64,000 bases of DNA from the NCBI RefSeq assembly GCF_050589605.1, contig NZ_JBNGOO010000016.1. One strand, 5' to 3'. Shown here one piece after another: positions 7,144 through 15,519 of the stretch. A program made the position numbers and the translations under genes. The notes beneath the pieces were generated by a model, which saw only the letters and a program-made list of their open reading frames with translations, was not told where the DNA came from and did no database searches. Each line of letters opens with the position of its first letter. The first letter of the stretch is position 1. The stretch is from Granulosicoccus sp947495035. GTDB lineage: Bacteria > Pseudomonadota > Gammaproteobacteria > Granulosicoccales > Granulosicoccaceae.

Positions 7144-10100
7144 TGCATCTGCTGTCCTCACAACCCGGTGCCTACGTCGACGATGCATCGGTCATCACCC
7201 GGATTGATCAGGATCCGGGTGAGCTGGTCATCCTCAGTGCCGCAGACACGACGCTGGCCTTGTTGTCGGCAGCCCATCCGAGCCTCGGTGCAGAGGCCTC
7301 CGCGAACGCCTACCCGACTGTGCGCCTGACCAATCAGATGCACTTGCGACAACCGGCGTCGGTGGATCTGTACATCGAACAGATCCTGCAACATGCCCGA
7401 GTCATCATCATTGATCTGCTTGGCGGTGAGAGCTATTGGCCCTATGCCGTGGATCGCATTGTCGAATTGTGCGAGGCGCGCGGCATTCATCTGGTCATGT
7501 TTTCCGGTGACAATGCCGAGGACGGCAATCTGCTGATGAAAAGCACTGTCGAGGCCGAAGTTTGTCGGCAACTGTGGCGCTATCTTCGTGAAGGCGGGAT
7601 GCATAATGCCCGCAATTTCTACCGTTTGCTCGGCGACAGATTCTTCGGGCTGCCGGCGCAGCTGGATGAACCTGAGCCACTGCCCGCCTTGAGCATCCTG
7701 CCGCCGACTGCCGGTGAAGAGAGCGACTGGCCGAGTCGCTGGCTGCCGGGAGCCCCTTGCGTTGCCGTGATCTTCTACCGGGCGCACCTGCAATCGGGTA
7801 ATACCTCGGTGTTTCTGCAACTGTGCGACGCACTGCAGACTCAGCAACTCAACCCCCTGCCTCTGGCGGTGGCCTCATTGAAGGATCCGCATTGCATGAG
7901 TGGCATCCAGCTACTGTGTGACCGACATGGTGTGGACCTGATACTCAATACCACTGCCTTTTCACAATCATCCATGGAAGATCCTGGCGATCATGCATTG
8001 ATGGGGGATATTCCCGTGATGCAGGTGATTCTCTCCGGCAGCAATCAGGATAGCTGGGAGTCCGACACGCAGGGGCTGACCCCGAGTGATATTGCCATGC
8101 ACGTGGCCTTGCCGGAGGTCGATGGCCGAATCATCAGTCGGGCGGTCAGCTTCAAGGGACTGCAAAGGCGCTGTGAGTTGACGCAATGCGATATCGTGGG
8201 ATATCAGGCTCATGGCGAACGCCTGCGGTTCGTCGCCGAGTTGACTCGACGCTGGTGCCGGTTACGCTCAATGAACAACGGCGACAAGCGATTGGCTCTG
8301 ATTCTCGCGAATTATCCGACCCGTGAGGGGCGACTGGGCAATGGCGTGGGCCTGGATACGCCGGCTTCAGTCATCAACATACTGCGACGACTGAGCGATG
8401 AAGGCTATCGCACGCAGGATATTCCTGACGATGGCAATGCCCTGATGAAGGCCCTCAGGGAAGGCATAACCAACGATCCCTCGCAATGGCTGTTGCGCCC
8501 GGCTCGCCAGAGTCTGGACCTGTCGGATTATCTGAATTTCTTCTCTCGCTTGCCGGCATCCGTTCGCTGCGCCCTGGATGAGCGCTGGGGACCGGCGGAT
8601 ACTGACCCGATGCTGCGGCAGGGGCGCTTCATGATCGCCGGCTTGCGATGCGGTCAGGTCTTCGTCGGCATACAGCCTGCGCGGGGTTACGAGCTGGATC
8701 TGATGGCCAGCTATCACGATCCGGACCTCATCCCGCCGCATCATTATCTGGCTTTCCATGTCTGGTTGCGTGAGCAATGGCAGTCGGATGCCGTCGTGCA
8801 TGTGGGCAAACATGGCAATCTGGAGTGGCTGCCAGGCAAGAGTATTGCCCTGAGCGGGGAATGCTGGCCGGATCTGGTTCTGGGGCCCATGCCACATCTT
8901 TATCCGTTCATCGTCAATGACCCCGGAGAAGGTTCACAAGCCAAGCGTCGGGCCCAGGCGGTCATCATCGACCACCTGATGCCTCCATTGACTCGTGCTG
9001 ACAGCCATGGACCGCTACGTGATCTGGAACGGCAGATCGATGAATACTACGAGGCTCTGCTGCTGGATCGTCGCCGTGCCGATGTGCTGCGCCAGCAGAT
9101 TCTGGGACATATCGTCGAGCACGATCTGCATCGCGATGTCAATCTGCCTGCTCCTGCCGATGCCGAACAGGAGCAGGCTCTGCTCAACAGCATCGATGCC
9201 TATCTGTGTGAATTGAAGGAGAGCCAGATCCGGGACGGCTTGCATGTATTCGGTGAGTCCCCGACCGGACGTCTGCGACGCGATACGTTGTTGGCCTTGG
9301 CACGTCACCCGGTCGGTAGCGGTGAGGCATCGGACAACAGTCTGATACGGGCCCTGTCGCAGGATCTGCAACTGGGTGGCTTCGACCCGCTCGTGATGGA
9401 CGACTGGAGTGCCGAGTGGTCGGGCAATCGACCGTTCCTATTGCAAGCCTGCTCGTCCGAACCATGGCGAAATGTGGCTGATACCCGGGAACGGCTCGAG
9501 ATTCTGGCCTTGCAGCTGATCGATCCGGACACACCGGATCAGGGCGACTCGGTTCTGAGGGGGCTGGATCCCGAGGCCGTGCAGCAGCACCTGGTCCAAT
9601 GGCCGAAGACGCAGGCAGTCATGTCGCGGTTGCGACTGCAGCTGCGTCCGAGTCTGGATGCCTGCGGGGAGCAGGAGTTGTATCAGTTGACTCGCGGCCT
9701 GTGCGGTCGATTCGTGCCGGCGGGCCCGAGTGGCGCGCCTTCGCGCGGGCGACCGGATGTGTTGCCGACCGGCAGGAATTTCTATTCGGTGGATACCCGT
9801 TCCATACCGACCATGACCAGCTACGGCCTGGGCTCGCGCTCGGCCGAGCAACTGCTGGTTCGCTACATGCAGGAACACGGTGATTACCCGAAAAGCATTG
9901 GCCTGTCGGTCTGGGGAACATCCACCATGCGTACCGGCGGTGATGATATTTCGCAGGCCCTCGCCCTGATGGGTGTTCGTCCTCGATGGGCTGATGGCAG
10001 CCATCGCGTCAGCGGTTTCGAGATTCTTCCCATGTCGGTGGTGGATCGGCCTCGTGTGGACGTGACCCTGCGTGTATCGGGCTTTTTCCGTGACGCCTTT

Positions 10101-11027
10101 GCCTCGGTGATGCGCCTGTTCGATGCAGCCGTGCAGGCGGTTGCAGAGCTTGATGAACCGGAATCGCTGAATCCGATACGCGCCCGCATTCAGCGGGATG
10201 CGCAGCGTCTGCAGGCACAGGGTCTGTCGACAGAGGAAGCGCGTCGTCTGGCCGGTCATCGCGTGTTCGGATCAGCTCCCGGCAGTTACGGTGCCGGTCT
10301 GCAAGGGCTCATCGATCAGAAGCACTGGACAGATGACGGGGATCTCGCCACAGCCTATCTGAACTGGGGAGGATATGCCTATGGTCAGCATGACCATGGC
10401 ACGGAAGCAAGGGAGCAGTTTTCAACCCGGCTGCAGAATCTGGATCTGGTCATGCAGAACCAGGACAATCGAGAGCACGATCTGCTCGATTCGGATGACT
10501 ACTATCAGTTTCAGGGCGGCATGACAGCCGCAGCAAGGCATCTCAGTGGCAGGCAACCGAGTGTCATGTTCGGTGATCACAGCAATACACTGGCGCCAGC
10601 CATTCGTACGCTGGAAGAGGAGATCAGTCGAGTGGTACGTTCTCGAGTCACCAATCCCAAGTGGATTGCAGGTGTCATGCGCCATGGCTACAAGGGGGCG
10701 TTCGAGATGGCCGCAACGGTCGACTACCTGTTTGCCTATGACGCAACGGCTCATGTGGTTCGTGATGATCAATACGCGCGAGTCACTGATGCCTACGTCG
10801 AGGACGATGAGGTCCGGCAATTCCTGAAGGAGCACAACCCGGATGCCTTGCGAGAGATCTGCGAGCGCTTGCTGGAGGCCATGCAGCGGGGCCTCTGGCA
10901 GGAGCCCGGAGACTACCAGGCACGTATCGAAGCACAACTGCTGGCCATTGAGGAGTCGCTGGAGGGTGTCTCGCTCGGCGCTGGCAGAGCGTCCAGTCAA
11001 GTCGACGACAGTGGAGTCCCTGCATGA
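7143..11027 (+). CDS. cobN: Cobaltochelatase large subunit CobN
   Basis: At 1294 residues this is the normal size for CobN, the large subunit that inserts cobalt into hydrogenobyrinic acid a,c-diamide in the aerobic route. Recognisable segments include VVHVGKHGNLEWLPGK, GPMPHLYPFIVNDPGEG, VDTRSIPT and NPKWIAGVMRHGYKGA. The start overlaps the cobW stop by one base (TGATG), and the end overlaps the next gene by 4. ATP-driven partner subunits follow directly. CobN-like proteins can be mistaken for BchH, but the gene company favours cobalt. Confidence 0.94.
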   Translation: MHLLSSQPGAYVDDASVITRIDQDPGELVILSAADTTLALLSAAHPSLGAEASANAYPTVRLTNQMHLRQPASVDLYIEQILQHARVIIIDLLGGESYWPYAVDRIVELCEARGIHLVMFSGDNAEDGNLLMKSTVEAEVCRQLWRYLREGGMHNARNFYRLLGDRFFGLPAQLDEPEPLPALSILPPTAGEESDWPSRWLPGAPCVAVIFYRAHLQSGNTSVFLQLCDALQTQQLNPLPLAVASLKDPHCMSGIQLLCDRHGVDLILNTTAFSQSSMEDPGDHALMGDIPVMQVILSGSNQDSWESDTQGLTPSDIAMHVALPEVDGRIISRAVSFKGLQRRCELTQCDIVGYQAHGERLRFVAELTRRWCRLRSMNNGDKRLALILANYPTREGRLGNGVGLDTPASVINILRRLSDEGYRTQDIPDDGNALMKALREGITNDPSQWLLRPARQSLDLSDYLNFFSRLPASVRCALDERWGPADTDPMLRQGRFMIAGLRCGQVFVGIQPARGYELDLMASYHDPDLIPPHHYLAFHVWLREQWQSDAVVHVGKHGNLEWLPGKSIALSGECWPDLVLGPMPHLYPFIVNDPGEGSQAKRRAQAVIIDHLMPPLTRADSHGPLRDLERQIDEYYEALLLDRRRADVLRQQILGHIVEHDLHRDVNLPAPADAEQEQALLNSIDAYLCELKESQIRDGLHVFGESPTGRLRRDTLLALARHPVGSGEASDNSLIRALSQDLQLGGFDPLVMDDWSAEWSGNRPFLLQACSSEPWRNVADTRERLEILALQLIDPDTPDQGDSVLRGLDPEAVQQHLVQWPKTQAVMSRLRLQLRPSLDACGEQELYQLTRGLCGRFVPAGPSGAPSRGRPDVLPTGRNFYSVDTRSIPTMTSYGLGSRSAEQLLVRYMQEHGDYPKSIGLSVWGTSTMRTGGDDISQALALMGVRPRWADGSHRVSGFEILPMSVVDRPRVDVTLRVSGFFRDAFASVMRLFDAAVQAVAELDEPESLNPIRARIQRDAQRLQAQGLSTEEARRLAGHRVFGSAPGSYGAGLQGLIDQKHWTDDGDLATAYLNWGGYAYGQHDHGTEAREQFSTRLQNLDLVMQNQDNREHDLLDSDDYYQFQGGMTAAARHLSGRQPSVMFGDHSNTLAPAIRTLEEEISRVVRSRVTNPKWIAGVMRHGYKGAFEMAATVDYLFAYDATAHVVRDDQYARVTDAYVEDDEVRQFLKEHNPDALREICERLLEAMQRGLWQEPGDYQARIEAQLLAIEESLEGVSLGAGRASSQVDDSGVPA

Positions 11028-12301
11028 ACAAGTCGAACCGACAGTCTGCATCGCTGAATACTGTGCCGGTTTATCCGTTTTCCGCCTTGCAGGGGCAGCC
11101 CAGGCTGCAATTGGCCCTGAAACTGGTGGCTGTCGATCCGCGTCTGGGAGGCGTGCTGATCGAGGGCGCGCGCGGGACGGCGAAAACAACCAGCGCGCGA
11201 GCACTGGCCGATATTCTGCCGGAGGGCGAGTTCGTCAACCTGCCGCTGGGAGCCAGTGAAGAGCAGCTGGTGGGGACGCTGGATCTCGAGCTGGTCCTGC
11301 AAGAGGGCAAGACGGCGTTCCAGCCGGGGCTGTTGTCACGGGCGCACCGCGGTGTGCTGTATGTGGACGAGGTCAATCTGTTGGCAGACAGCCTGGTTGA
11401 TCTGTTGCTGGATGTCTGCAGCAGTGGGGTCAACCGCATGGAACGGGATGGCATCTCTCATCAGCATGCGGCCGATATCGTGCTGATCGGAACCATGAAT
11501 CCGGAGGAAGGCGAATTGAGACCTCAGCTGCTGGATCGTTTCGGTCTGTATGTGGCAGTCGAGGATACGATGGATCTGAATCTGCGACAGACGATCGTGC
11601 GTTCGAGGCTGGCCTTTGATGACGAGCCGCTGGCCTTTCTGCAAGCACATGCACAGCGTCAGCAGGATCTGCTTGAGCAGCTGTTGCAGGCCAGACAGCG
11701 CAAGTCAGGTATCGCGTTCACTGACCAGGCTCATGATCTGGTATCCCGGCGCTGCCATGACGCCGGCGTCGACGGGGTGAGGGCCGACCTGGTGATGCTA
11801 CGAGCCAGTCGTGCCATGGCTGCATTGCAGGGACGCACATCGATAGAGCCCAGCGATATCGAGACAGTCGCCGAATTGGTGTTGGCGCACCGGCGTCGCG
11901 CGGAGTCGGCGAGCGCGGGTCCCCGGGGGGCTGCGGAATCCGGCCGATCGGATCGCGATGCACAGCCAGGTGACGAGGCGAATTCACAGAAACAAGGCGA
12001 GTCGTCGTCGGCATCTCAGGACTCTACCTCGAACCCGGCACAAGGCAGCAGACCATCGATGAATTCCTTGCCTGAGGGGCAGGGCGACGGGGTCGAACCG
12101 GGTTCGACAGCACCGCATGAAGCCACGCCGGGGCAGTCGTTGGAGACTGAAATCAGTCAGGAGATGTTGCAGGCTCTGGCGACTTCCTCGACATCGACAA
12201 GCAGGGATGCCGGCGACCGGCAGTGGGGTGCCTTGCCTGCGCAGCCTGTGCCGGTGCTGCCGCTTCGGCATGCGGGAGATGCAATGCGAAAAAAGCCGTG
12301 A
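11024..12301 (+). CDS. AAA+ chelatase subunit (ChlI/BchI-like) with long linker
   Basis: The 425-residue protein has an N-terminal AAA+ domain with Walker A GARGTAKTT at 48-56, Walker B VLYVDEVNLL at 111-120 and the ChlI segment LIGTMNPEEGELRPQLLDRFG. After about residue 295 it turns into a roughly 120-residue low-complexity Ser/Gly/Gln/Glu-rich tail, like the linker that joins AAA+ and VWA parts in ChlD. It should act as the ATPase motor for CobN in place of CobS. It overlaps cobN by 4 bases and the VWA gene by 1. Confidence 0.9.
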   Translation: MNKSNRQSASLNTVPVYPFSALQGQPRLQLALKLVAVDPRLGGVLIEGARGTAKTTSARALADILPEGEFVNLPLGASEEQLVGTLDLELVLQEGKTAFQPGLLSRAHRGVLYVDEVNLLADSLVDLLLDVCSSGVNRMERDGISHQHAADIVLIGTMNPEEGELRPQLLDRFGLYVAVEDTMDLNLRQTIVRSRLAFDDEPLAFLQAHAQRQQDLLEQLLQARQRKSGIAFTDQAHDLVSRRCHDAGVDGVRADLVMLRASRAMAALQGRTSIEPSDIETVAELVLAHRRRAESASAGPRGAAESGRSDRDAQPGDEANSQKQGESSSASQDSTSNPAQGSRPSMNSLPEGQGDGVEPGSTAPHEATPGQSLETEISQEMLQALATSSTSTSRDAGDRQWGALPAQPVPVLPLRHAGDAMRKKP

Positions 12302-12996
12302 TGCGTTCGGTGGCTGACGCGGAGTCAGTTGCCGGGCGCACCGACAGGCTACGATGGCAGCGTCACCAGGTGGAAGCAGAGACCCGTCGTATCCACTGGC
12401 CGAACACGCTGAAAGCGCGCCGCAATGCCCGGTTGCTGCATGAGCATCTGCGATTCAAGGCGGTGCGCAAGAGTATTTCCGAGTTGCATTGTGTGCTGCT
12501 GGATTGCTCGGCTTCGATGATGACTGCCGGGCAGCTGGCAGCGGCCAAAGGCGTTCTGCTGGACCTTGGCCAGCAGGCCTATCGCCGGCGAGATGCCCTG
12601 GCTGTCATCAGTTTCGCTGGAAACAAGGTGCAGGTGTTGCACGACCCGCACAAGGCCGGCGCGCATGCCCGTGCCTGGATTGAACCTATCAGCGGTGGTG
12701 GAGGCAGTCCCGTCCACCTCGCCATACAACGTGCCGAGCAGTTGATGTTGCATCAGCAGAAACGCTTCCCGGATCGACGTCGGGTGCTGTGGCTGCTCAG
12801 TGATGGGCGATACGAGCCGCTGCCTGCCTTGCCCCGCCACGTGCATGAATGCCATGTGGTGGATTTCGAATCCGGCTTCCTGACCTTGGGACGTATCAGG
12901 CAGCTGGCTGAACTCTGGCAGGCGACCTATACGCCAGCCAGTCATTGGGTCGGTGTCAGGGACAAGCAGTCTCCCGGCAATCGTACCTTCCGCTAG
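12301..12996 (+). CDS. VWA-domain chelatase subunit (ChlD C-terminal-like)
   Basis: This 231-residue protein is essentially a lone von Willebrand A domain. The MIDAS motif DCSAS is at residues 68-72, then GGGGSPVHLAIQRAEQL and WLLSDGRYE. It matches the C-terminal part of ChlD/BchD but lacks an AAA+ domain, so the preceding gene must provide the ATPase part. It probably replaces CobT in the cobaltochelatase complex. The start overlaps the previous stop as TGATG. No terminator is visible before the CbiM-like gene 20 bases on. Confidence 0.88.
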   Translation: MRSVADAESVAGRTDRLRWQRHQVEAETRRIHWPNTLKARRNARLLHEHLRFKAVRKSISELHCVLLDCSASMMTAGQLAAAKGVLLDLGQQAYRRRDALAVISFAGNKVQVLHDPHKAGAHARAWIEPISGGGGSPVHLAIQRAEQLMLHQQKRFPDRRRVLWLLSDGRYEPLPALPRHVHECHVVDFESGFLTLGRIRQLAELWQATYTPASHWVGVRDKQSPGNRTFR

Positions 12997-13016
12997 CCTT
13001 TCAGGAGTCAGCAAAC

Positions 13017-13700
13017 ATGCATATGGAACCGGGTATTGTCGAAGGATCAAAGATCCTTCTGAGTCATGCAACAGCGGCCACCGCCCTGGTGCTGGGTGTC
13101 AGCCACGTCAGGGACGCAATCAGACAGGCAGGCGTCTTGCCACTGGCGATACGTTCGATGGTTGCCAGTGTGCTGGTATTCCTGTTTTTCGAGGTGTTTC
13201 CCCATGTCGCCGTAGGTATATCCGAAGTCCATCTCATACTGGGTACGACCTTGCTCCTGCTGTTTGGCGTAGCGCCAGCGGCTATCGGACTGATGCTGGG
13301 TCTGTTGTCGCAGGGACTGCTGTTTGCACCGGCGGATCTGCCGCAATACGGCATGAACGTGACGACTCTGTTGTTGCCCCTGTTTGCCACCCATGCCATT
13401 GCACAACGAATCATTCCGGCCAATACGGCCTATGTCGATATCGGTTATGCCCAGGCTTTCAAGTTGTCGCTGGCGTATCAGGGAGGCATCGTTCTATGGG
13501 TCGGCTTCTGGGCGATTTACGGCAATGGTATTGGCGCGGAGAACATGGCTCAGGTCACCACGTTCGGATTGGCGTACATGACGGTGGTTCTGATAGAACC
13601 ACTGATCGACCTGGCCGTACTGGCGGGAGCCAGGATGTTCAGGGGACGCCTGGCAAGTTCGTTGTTGCATCATCGTTTGCACGCGCCGCTGGCTGAATAG
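13017..13700 (+). CDS. cbiM: CbiM-like ECF cobalt transporter permease (solitary)
   Basis: A 227-residue protein with about six membrane segments. It starts MHMEPGIVEG, close to the conserved CbiM N-terminus whose first residues coordinate Co(II) or Ni(II). An AGGAG site lies about 8 bases before the ATG. Classical systems also need CbiN, CbiQ and CbiO, none of which is present here. It may work alone, as some CbiM-type proteins do, or use components encoded elsewhere. Placement after the chelatase genes points to cobalt supply. Confidence 0.8.
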   Translation: MHMEPGIVEGSKILLSHATAATALVLGVSHVRDAIRQAGVLPLAIRSMVASVLVFLFFEVFPHVAVGISEVHLILGTTLLLLFGVAPAAIGLMLGLLSQGLLFAPADLPQYGMNVTTLLLPLFATHAIAQRIIPANTAYVDIGYAQAFKLSLAYQGGIVLWVGFWAIYGNGIGAENMAQVTTFGLAYMTVVLIEPLIDLAVLAGARMFRGRLASSLLHHRLHAPLAE

Positions 13701-13728
13701 GGACACCGCAGGACGCTACTCACCCCGC

Positions 13729-14202
13729 TCAGGCGGCTGGTGGGTAGTGTCTGGCAAACAGCCTTTCCAGGTTCTCGCGCGATTGCGCTCCAACGACCGT
13801 ATCCAGCAGGTTCCCCCTGCCATCGAACAGCAGCAGAGTGGTTTTCTGAACCCCGTATTGCCTTTGCAAGGCCTGTCCTTCGCCGGTTGCGATATCGGCT
13901 ATCCGGAACCGGATGTGCGGATGATCCGCGATGACCTTGGTCGTGATGGACTTGAGGCTCCGGCAGATGGGGCAACTGGTATCGTGTACCTGCACGACCA
14001 CCGGTTCGCCGGCACCGACGCTGGTCAGATCATGCAATTCACGTTGTCTGCTGTCGTAATCCGAGATGGCTCCGGCACCGATTCCCAGAATACCGAGGCC
14101 CACCGCTGACTTGAGCAGCAATCGACGTTTTCTCTCGGCCGGCAATCGGGCAAAGCGTTCCAGGGTGTTGCCACTGTGGCTGTTCTGCTTTTTTCTCTTC
14201 AT
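13729..14202 (-). CDS. Membrane-anchored thioredoxin-fold protein
   Basis: A 157-residue protein with a basic N-terminus, a hydrophobic segment at about 28-47 that should anchor it facing the periplasm, and a thioredoxin-like domain with CPIC at 77-80. The cis-Pro region is atypical: YGVQKTTLLLFD lacks a clear proline. A role in thiol-disulfide exchange or copper/cytochrome maturation is possible but not shown. It converges on the cbiM-like gene with 28 bases between the stops. Confidence 0.75.
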   Translation of the reverse strand: MKRKKQNSHSGNTLERFARLPAERKRRLLLKSAVGLGILGIGAGAISDYDSRQRELHDLTSVGAGEPVVVQVHDTSCPICRSLKSITTKVIADHPHIRFRIADIATGEGQALQRQYGVQKTTLLLFDGRGNLLDTVVGAQSRENLERLFARHYPPAA

Positions 14203-14387
14203 GAACGCTGGGTGTGTTCTCAGGGTGTCTGGACGTGAGGCTGCGGCGGCGAATCCTGAGCGCTCGCATCACCGGATGGACAGTCAGTTCGATCAATCGT
14301 TCACCGGGCGGCTGCCGCGGCCGTTGTCGAGTTACGGATGCTATGCTCGTCACCTGTCTGTCCGGCGAACAATAGCGAGTACGGTTG

Positions 14388-15470
14388 ATGAATACAGAGA
14401 AGGCTGAAGGCAATGCACGAGGGCGGGTATTCGATGGACATAACGACATACTCACGCGATTGATGCAGGCAGGTGGAGCTTCGGCGGCAGAGTTGTTTCT
14501 GCAATCCGGTGATTTTCATATAGATCGGCTAAAGGCCAGAGCCGGAAATTTTGGCGGTGGATTCTTCGCCATGTGGGTGTCCTCGCCGTCCAGTGGTGAC
14601 TACCAGACCATGATGACGCAGGCCGAGTACGATGTTCCGCTGCCCGAGCTGGTTGATCGACGAAGCGCACTGGATGTGGTCATGCGCGAGGCGGCCATTC
14701 TGATCAGGTTGCAGGAGATGGGCGTGGCCGAGATCTGCACCACTGTGCCTGCATTGAAAAAGTGTTTCTCCAGTGATCGGCTGGCGACCATTCTTCACCT
14801 GGAAGGGTGCGAAGCCATCGACCCCGAATTCCATGCGCTGGATGTGCTTTACGAGGCCGGTCTGCGCTCACTGGGGCCGGTGTGGAGTCGTCCGACCATC
14901 TTCGGAGAAGGGGTTCCGTTTCGCTTCCCGGCAACGCCCGACATCGGTGCAGGTCTGACTGATCTGGGATTGGAGCTGGTACGTCGCTGTAATGAGAAAG
15001 GCATCCTGATCGATTTGTCGCACCTCAACCAGAAGGGGTTTGACGACGTTGCCCGCCATAGCCGACACCCTCTGGTAGCGACGCATTCCAATGCTCATGC
15101 ATTGTGCAATCATGCACGTAATCTGACCGATGCGCAGCTGGAGCAGGTCAAGGCAAGTCGTGGCATGGTCGGTCTCAATTTTGCCTCGGCCTTTCTGCGT
15201 AGTGACGGTCGCATGCTGACCGATGTGCCGGTCGAGCAGATGCTGCGACACCTGGATTACCTGATTGAGTTTTTGGGCGAGGACAGTGTAGGCTTGGGGT
15301 CGGATTTTGATGGTGCCGAGATTCCCGATTTCATTGGCGATGTCAGTGGCCTGCCTCGATTGGTAGCGGCCATGCAAAGCCATGGCTACGGTGAACAGCT
15401 GATCGACAAGCTGTGTCACGGTAACTGGTTTCGGGTACTGGAAGAAACCTGGCACAGCAACGATTCATGA
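14388..15470 (+). CDS. Dipeptidase, peptidase family M19
   Basis: A 360-residue renal-dipeptidase-type zinc enzyme. The expected metal ligands are visible: H18 and D20 in DGHND, E139 in LHLEG, H212 in DLSHLN and H233 in THSNAH, with GSDFDG at about 304-309. No signal peptide is seen, so it is probably cytoplasmic. It lies directly upstream of a complete peptide ABC transporter, suggesting that imported dipeptides (possibly D-amino-acid or modified ones) are hydrolysed inside. The ATG at 14388 is preferred to a TTG one codon earlier. Confidence 0.92.
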   Translation: MNTEKAEGNARGRVFDGHNDILTRLMQAGGASAAELFLQSGDFHIDRLKARAGNFGGGFFAMWVSSPSSGDYQTMMTQAEYDVPLPELVDRRSALDVVMREAAILIRLQEMGVAEICTTVPALKKCFSSDRLATILHLEGCEAIDPEFHALDVLYEAGLRSLGPVWSRPTIFGEGVPFRFPATPDIGAGLTDLGLELVRRCNEKGILIDLSHLNQKGFDDVARHSRHPLVATHSNAHALCNHARNLTDAQLEQVKASRGMVGLNFASAFLRSDGRMLTDVPVEQMLRHLDYLIEFLGEDSVGLGSDFDGAEIPDFIGDVSGLPRLVAAMQSHGYGEQLIDKLCHGNWFRVLEETWHSNDS

Positions 15471-15475
15471 CACAG

Positions 15476-15497
15476 GTCGACCGTCGGTCGACGTTTT
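15476..15497 (+). terminator. Intercistronic hairpin with short T tract
   Basis: A 7-bp perfect stem (GTCGACC at 15476-15482 with GGTCGAC at 15486-15492) is followed by GTTTT, five bases after the dipeptidase stop. It probably acts as a partial terminator or 3' stabiliser between the peptidase and transporter genes. Confidence 0.55.
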
Positions 15498-15519
15498 CGA
15501 ACACAGGAGATCATTCAAG

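Noticed and set aside
5911..7188. 425-codon minus-strand frame opposite cobW
   Set aside because: Antisense shadow of a high-GC gene. The plus-strand CobW motifs are unambiguous.
9438..10259. 273-codon minus-strand frame inside cobN
   Set aside because: Shadow of cobN, which is uninterrupted and of expected length.
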